From Lithospermum erythrorhizon (taxonomy: Eukaryota; Streptophyta; Magnoliopsida; Boraginales; Boraginaceae), in NCBI GenBank assembly GCA_019722365.1, contig JADFUC010002282.1, positions 186,001 to 250,000 of the forward strand: a DNA stretch of 64,000 nucleotides, given 5' to 3'. How positions within the stretch are numbered: position 1 is the first letter of the stretch; every line of letters begins with the position of its first letter. The notes below the pieces were generated by a model. It did no database searches. It saw only the letters and a program-made list of their open reading frames with translations, and was not told where the DNA came from. Of this stretch, positions 59,301 to 64,000 are shown one piece after another. Both the position numbers and the translations under genes were made by a program.

Positions 59301-59853
59301 CATTAATCTCATTTTCTCTTGGTGAATCACTCCATCCACAATCTTCCACTCTCCTTCTAAACTCCTCTACATCACATTCCATTTCCTCAATCTCACTTTC
59401 CTCAACCTTTACAATGTCACTCTTCTCATCCTCCAACTCCCATCCTAAGGAAAACCACCCTCCTCTCCTACTTATTGCCTCTGCCAAATCAAATCTCCCT
59501 GCACTTATCAACTCCTTCTTAGTGGGAAACTTCTCGGGCCTATTCGATTTCTCCATGAATTCCAATATCATTTCCTCCAAATTCTTGTCACTTCCACTGC
59601 TCATACACCTACAACACATTGAGCTTCCCCTAACATTAACATCCCCCCTTCCTAAAACCAAACCATCAAACTTCACTTTTTCTTTACCTACAATGTACTT
59701 AAAACAGTTAAAAGTCGAAGCTTTTTTACTCATTATACTCTTTTTCCTAAACTTCAAATGTGAAATCCTCGAAAAAATGGAAGAAACATAACATGAAGAT
59801 GGGCATTGATGATGAGCAATAGAAGTTGAATTTACAATGAGAGAAAGCATCAT
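56395..59853 (-). CDS. PTST2: PTST2-like starch granule initiation protein (CBM48)
   Basis: Exons on the minus strand: 59853-59228, 58907-58745, 58567-58348, 58243-58007, 57531-57482, 57350-57205, 57111-56964, 56665-56597 and 56508-56395, about 590 residues. The first 80 residues look like a transit peptide. FPTKKELISAGRFDLAEAI and GGWFSLGWELED (109-142) match the conserved N-terminal module of PTST2, PTST3 and rice FLO6. Coiled-coil segments follow (SGIEGILSRLEKERNL, YDQGKRERAARDGEI, LWSIRTKLAVLEGKV, VEEKQRRVERAQKALR). The C-terminus is a CBM48 domain: VFLVGSYDGWTTQ, SSSGIFSASLVLYPGRYE, then FIVDGIWWVDPLRPIVHKNG, ending NNLLVITQ. Known role: the plastid protein binds malto-oligosaccharides and works with starch synthase SS4 in granule initiation. 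Uncertain points: the exon 2 donor (GTAGGTAAGC has two overlapping choices; only the first keeps frame), and the ends of exon 4 and exon 5. PTST3 is the alternative; PTST2 is preferred from remembered synteny. Confidence 0.88.
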
Positions 59854-61470
59854 TTAGGCATTTCGTCAATAACCTCGTACTCAATCTGAGTTCTTGAAAA
59901 CAGTTTCAAGTTTCGTCAATTGTAACGAACTGCTCCGGAACCTCAATCACTATTTACTGCATGTTATTAGATTTAATGAATTTGAACTTATAGTACGAGT
60001 TTTTCCAACACGTTGTTGAGCATGTTCTTTTGTATATTTTATCCTCAATGACGGGGTCACTAAAACGAGGTGTTAAATGTATCTGCATGTTGCAATGAGC
60101 TTGTAAATTATCACTAGTAGTCTCTTTTCAATTCGCTTTCTGTAAAATACTAACGCTTTTTAAGACGGAAGATATTTACCCTCTATTCACGAACTCACTA
60201 AACGGCGCTGTTAAAGCCGATAAAAATCCATATAAGTAGTTTGCCTCCTGATTAATATATGTACATCCCCGCGGTGAATTAATTTGTGAGTAATCCACAA
60301 ACCTATTACGAAATCGTAAATGCATCCTAGGATAATCAAATATTTTTTTCGACTGCACGGGCGAGTTACAACCACCTTGAATAGCCACCCACCTGCCGGA
60401 ACATTTACATATTTTTTCATATAAACTTGCCGCAAAAAATTCATAAATTTATATTCTAGTTTTTTTTTTACCTTCTGAAATTCATTTTTTCTTTCTCTAA
60501 ATTGTTTCTGCGAGTACTTTGTTAGATGGTCTTCCGTAGCAGTAGTATGTTCCGTGTCAACATTCTTGTTCCTATATTACTTGTTTATGCACCATCTGAT
60601 GGAGCTTAAAATAGATTTAAGGGTGTCAATGGTCTCCCTTAAATTTTAAAAATGTTAAAATTTATAATTCTAAATATAATTAATTTTAGACAATATACTT
60701 TTTTCCAATATAAAGTATGTAGTAGCGGCTAAATTTTTAGATAAGTTTATGTTCCTCCGTTGTTCACGTTGCTTTGTAGAACATGGCACTTAGTTTCTTT
60801 GAACCCTACAGACACTCTTATCAGAGGTGTTACACATTATGTATCTGCATGTTGCAAAGGCTGACATAAGAAGGCGGGAGATTTGGGGGGGACAAGAAAA
60901 GAATAGAATAAACAATTAGAAGTGGTGCAGCAACGAACAATTGTTTATATAGGAAAGTGTAACATGGATTTCATATTATATTTAGATTCTTCGATTATTT
61001 TAATGAACTTTATGGTGTAGTTGGACTTTGAATTGGGACAAGGAGAATATATCCCCATAGTCATTCACAGTTAATATTAACAGTAGACTCGAAGTATTCC
61101 ATTTTGAGTAAACTTGCCTTAAATGTTAAGAAAATTGAAGAATTAAGATTGATCAGTTCTGAGTTTTTGAGATAATTGAATGGTCTAAATCGAGTTATCA
61201 CTCATTTATTCTTAAAGTCAAAAATTAAATCTCATTATAAAAGAAGGGGATTACCAATTATTATAATTTTAACTATCAAAAAAACAAATTGACCAATTTT
61301 TAGCTGATACCTCATATCATCTGGGAATAATACAGAAACTAGGAGATGTAGACTTCAGTCGCTCATCTAATTTTTTGAAAATAATTCTATTAATTATTTT
61401 TTTCAAAAATTATATTCATTATTTCATAAATTATGTTATTCGTTAGTTCGTCCTCTTAAATTTTACATTT
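59854..61470. other. Region upstream of PTST2-like gene
   Basis: Contains the promoter of the PTST2-like gene in its first few hundred bases. Two overlapping minus-strand frames at 60176-60444 (GGCNSPVQSKKIFDYPRMHL and INSPRGCTYINQEANYLYGF) are less AT-rich and might be a decayed gene fragment that I do not recognise. The rest is AT-rich. Confidence 0.45.
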
Positions 61471-63500
61471 TTTCGATTTTTAGGATATCAAGTTATCCTC
61501 TACTACCACAAAAATCATGTATGGACTCGGAATAGAGTTTGAGTTGATATAGAAACCAAAGTTGGTGTTCGTATTTGATTTCTTTCTAAAGAAATGACCC
61601 AACTCATTAACATATTTGGGCTCTACCGTACTCGGATAGGCGATAGCAGCACGGTCCAAGAACTCTATAGACATCACATAGTCACACACACTCCCCATCA
61701 CTTAGTGGTGCTCTAACGGATCAGGCCCAACTGCAAGCATCGGGGGACCAAGCCGATCACCTGCCCGAATTCGGCCCCCACAAGAGGTTCACGAATGGCC
61801 CCTGGGCCCGTGGGACGGATTTAGGACAATTAATCGGCCCCAAGCCATACCCTGCCTCTCGAGCCTGCTACCCAATATTTCAGACGCCCTGCCTCGAGAC
61901 CCTTAGACCCTATTAACCCGTACCGCTTTTATATAAACCTGCACTCACGTTAATACTGCACTAATGGCATAATCAGATACAAGCGTGGTACTGCTCCAAC
62001 CAACTATATTTGACGCCATAAAGAAAACAACCGTAGAATACAACTCTCATAATATGTGTTTTCCTAACACATTCATACTACAAGTCGACAACACTCAAGC
62101 TCAACTTAAACTAATACTAAAATCTGCTTTAAAACATTCACAACATGTTAAAAACTAATCGAGCAATACCATATTAAAACGCATCGACAAACATAGTTAA
62201 TACATAACACTAAGAATATAAAAACATTGTTTAAACGCATCGAAGCCACCCAAGCCTTAAAACCAACAAAAGCTCAAACATAACATGAAATATAAATCTT
62301 TTAAACATCAAAAAGCTCATGTAAATAAAAAAACATCGGCTCAATAACCATAACACCATATACGAGAAAACATAAACACATTCATTTATGTGTTTTTTCA
62401 CGCTCTTCTTCAATGAATCAAGGTCGGCATCATCAAAAAAGTGCCGGAGGAGCGGAGCATCATTCAAGTCTCACAGGAAGTCACGCCGCGCGCGGAGGTG
62501 AGCTAAATGTGAAGTCGATCCTCGGTGATCGCTGCGCATCCCACCCATACGGATCTCCTCATCGACGCTATCTCGCTCAACATCCTCTCCTCTTTTGCCT
62601 CTTCATCACATCAACATCCGCTACAAGAACCCGGCGGTTATCTCCGGCTCTCATCTCGCTCACCTCATTCTTCAATAATAAATAATATGTTCTCCTCAAG
62701 CAACTTCTTCAAAGTATCAACTAGAACTCCGCGGATGCCAACATCGGGCCCTCTTTGGTTGCTGCAAGCGGATTTTCCAATTGAGGAAATGGATAGATCT
62801 CCTCCCCGCCGGTACTGGGTAATTTACCTTATTAACGCCCACTGGCTTTACAACCGTTGTACTCCAACCGTCGGTCCTCTCACTTAACTCATATATTGCT
62901 CATAAATCTCCCACTCTTAAAACCAACGCCATATCCCACAAATACATCTCTCAAATTTAGCCATCGAGGCTTTGATATCATCGAGTCCCTTCCCTAACTT
63001 CAAATTTACGACATTCTAAACAGGACCCTTTGACATTCACCAATAAACGCGATAGGATCATGCCATATTGGTGGAAGCCTTATTTCTAAGGATAGAAAAT
63101 GTGTTTTAGGATTATATGAGGATAGCTTAACCTCCTCCTCATTCAAGAGAGCCCAAGACGAACATTCTCAGACACGCTAAGCTTTGGGTGGTTTGACTAG
63201 TTGTGAAATAAAATCTCTACCACTTCGCACAAACTTTCCCCGCCCATTTAAATTGTACTTTTATAAACTAATCCTTGAGATTCAATGTGCTCTACGATTA
63301 TTGTTTGTAATCTTAAAGACATTCTTCTTGTCCGGATAAAGACCCGAACACCACCCCCCTCATTGATAATCCCTCGGCACAACTTCTTTACGTCCTCATG
63401 TCTAGTCATTTCAAATGTATGTTAAATCTTCCTCACAGTTTATCATTCCTCCTTCTACACCATTGACATTAAAAACTAAGCACTATTATAGGGACTCATT
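61471..63500. other. Probable repeat-derived, GC-richer patch
   Basis: Base composition rises sharply at 61.73-61.96 kb (GGCCC-, CCTGCC- and CGGCCCC-rich), with further less AT-rich stretches to 62.9 kb. Overlapping ORFs occur on both strands (61480-61701, 62231-62467, 62413-62685, 62525-62887), none with a domain I recognise. One minus-strand piece reads NDAPLLRHFFDDADLDSLKK and another SEIASMRRSVWVGCAAITED. The mix of broken frames and composition suggests a decayed transposable element, but no retroviral or transposase motif could be identified. Confidence 0.4.
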
Positions 63501-63809
63501 AGGGAATGTTATAATTTAAAGGTTGTCACACTCACATAGCAATCTGGGCTGGGCCTTATGCCATAGATACATTTGATTGGTCTTATAGATGGATTGTCTA
63601 GTCAACAAATAAAACGTTAAAGTTTTCTCTTTATCTAACAAAAATACGGAGTATAATTTTATACTCCATATAAGTGAATTTATTTTAAAATATTTACATT
63701 GTAAAGTACTTGTAAATTGAACGAAAAGAAATTGAAATACCTTTTTCCCCCATAAACAATTGTTACAGCTTCCTTAAATGTCACATATATCTATAAAACT
63801 GATTATAGG

Positions 63810-63870
63810 TCACCTCATATATATATATAGTATGCTATATATATGAGCATATATACATATATATATTGTT
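63810..63870. repeat. TA-rich microsatellite cluster
   Basis: Several short ATATATAT runs separated by GTATGC and GAGC, forming the small palindrome CTATATATAT...ATATATATAG-like arrangements near the end of the window. No function inferred. Confidence 0.6.
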
Positions 63871-64000
63871 TTCTTTTTGAAACAAAACACATGAAATCTT
63901 TTGGCCTCGGCCCTTTCTTCTCAAAAGCAAGAACGAACAAATTAAACCTATGACATGTTGGTTTTGAATAAATTATTTCAGTTTACCACGACTTTGATGT

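Noticed and set aside
59414..59791. 125-codon plus-strand ORF
   Set aside because: It is antisense to the first exon of the PTST2-like gene.
60176..60444. Two overlapping minus-strand ORFs near the PTST2-like promoter
   Set aside because: Composition is somewhat protein-like but I recognise no family and no gene structure, so no CDS is called.
62231..62887. Overlapping ORFs on both strands in a less AT-rich patch
   Set aside because: No motif could be assigned. Broken frames on both strands point to decayed repeat DNA rather than a gene.
1..64000. tRNA, rRNA or snoRNA genes
   Set aside because: No tRNA-like box A/box B pair with a foldable cloverleaf and no rRNA stretch was noticed by eye. 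A tRNAscan or Rfam search would be decisive.

Overview
This is a stretch of plant nuclear DNA, almost certainly from a eudicot. It is strongly AT-rich. The genes have GT-AG introns and plant-specific families (DUF569, PPR-DYW, HD-Zip I, thioredoxin h, a starch-granule initiation protein). Between them lie plant-type Ty1/copia and Ty3/gypsy relics, hAT relics and many MITEs. The recurrent short string ACTCCGTA is reminiscent of Caryophyllales genomes, but that is only an impression. No prokaryotic, organellar, rRNA, tRNA or CRISPR feature was seen.

Layout. 1-1.75 kb: a degenerate tandem array. 3.4-6.6 kb: a decayed gypsy element. 9.0-12.6 kb: two tail-to-tail genes, a DUF569 protein (+) and an intronless PPR-DYW editing factor matching CRR28 (-). 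14.5-16.8 kb: a dead hAT transposase (-). 17.8-19.5 kb: a three-exon thioredoxin h (-) whose active site reads WSAPC instead of WCxPC. 19.5-31.6 kb: gene-poor DNA with a TIR element, a degenerate minisatellite, a solo LTR, a long hairpin and MITEs. 31.6-44.6 kb: a copia element (-) with 832-836 bp LTRs. Its extra ORF downstream of pol is split by a second LTR-bounded element (34.5-41.3 kb). 44.8-46.8 kb: a TIR element with a broken Myb/SANT-like gene, ending about 260 bp before the next gene. 47.0-48.5 kb: an HD-Zip I factor (+). 53.5-55.3 kb: a plastid-type small multidrug export family membrane protein (-). 56.4-59.9 kb: a PTST2-like CBM48 protein (-). 60-64 kb: no confident gene, probably repeat-derived.

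The six confident genes are separate plant transcription units, not an operon. As I remember the Arabidopsis map, DUF569, CRR28 and thioredoxin h7 are neighbours at At1g59710-At1g59730. Paralogues of DUF569, PTST2 and an HD-Zip I gene cluster near At1g27045-At1g27100. The window therefore looks like an ancestral gene block inflated by transposons. Three products are predicted for plastids: the CRR28-like editing factor (NDH transcripts), the PTST2-like protein (starch granule initiation) and the membrane protein. I found no clearly new multi-gene system. The most unusual items are the serine-substituted thioredoxin, the altered homeodomain recognition helix, the tandem array that shares sequence with a transposon end, and the copia element carrying an extra ORF and split by a second element.
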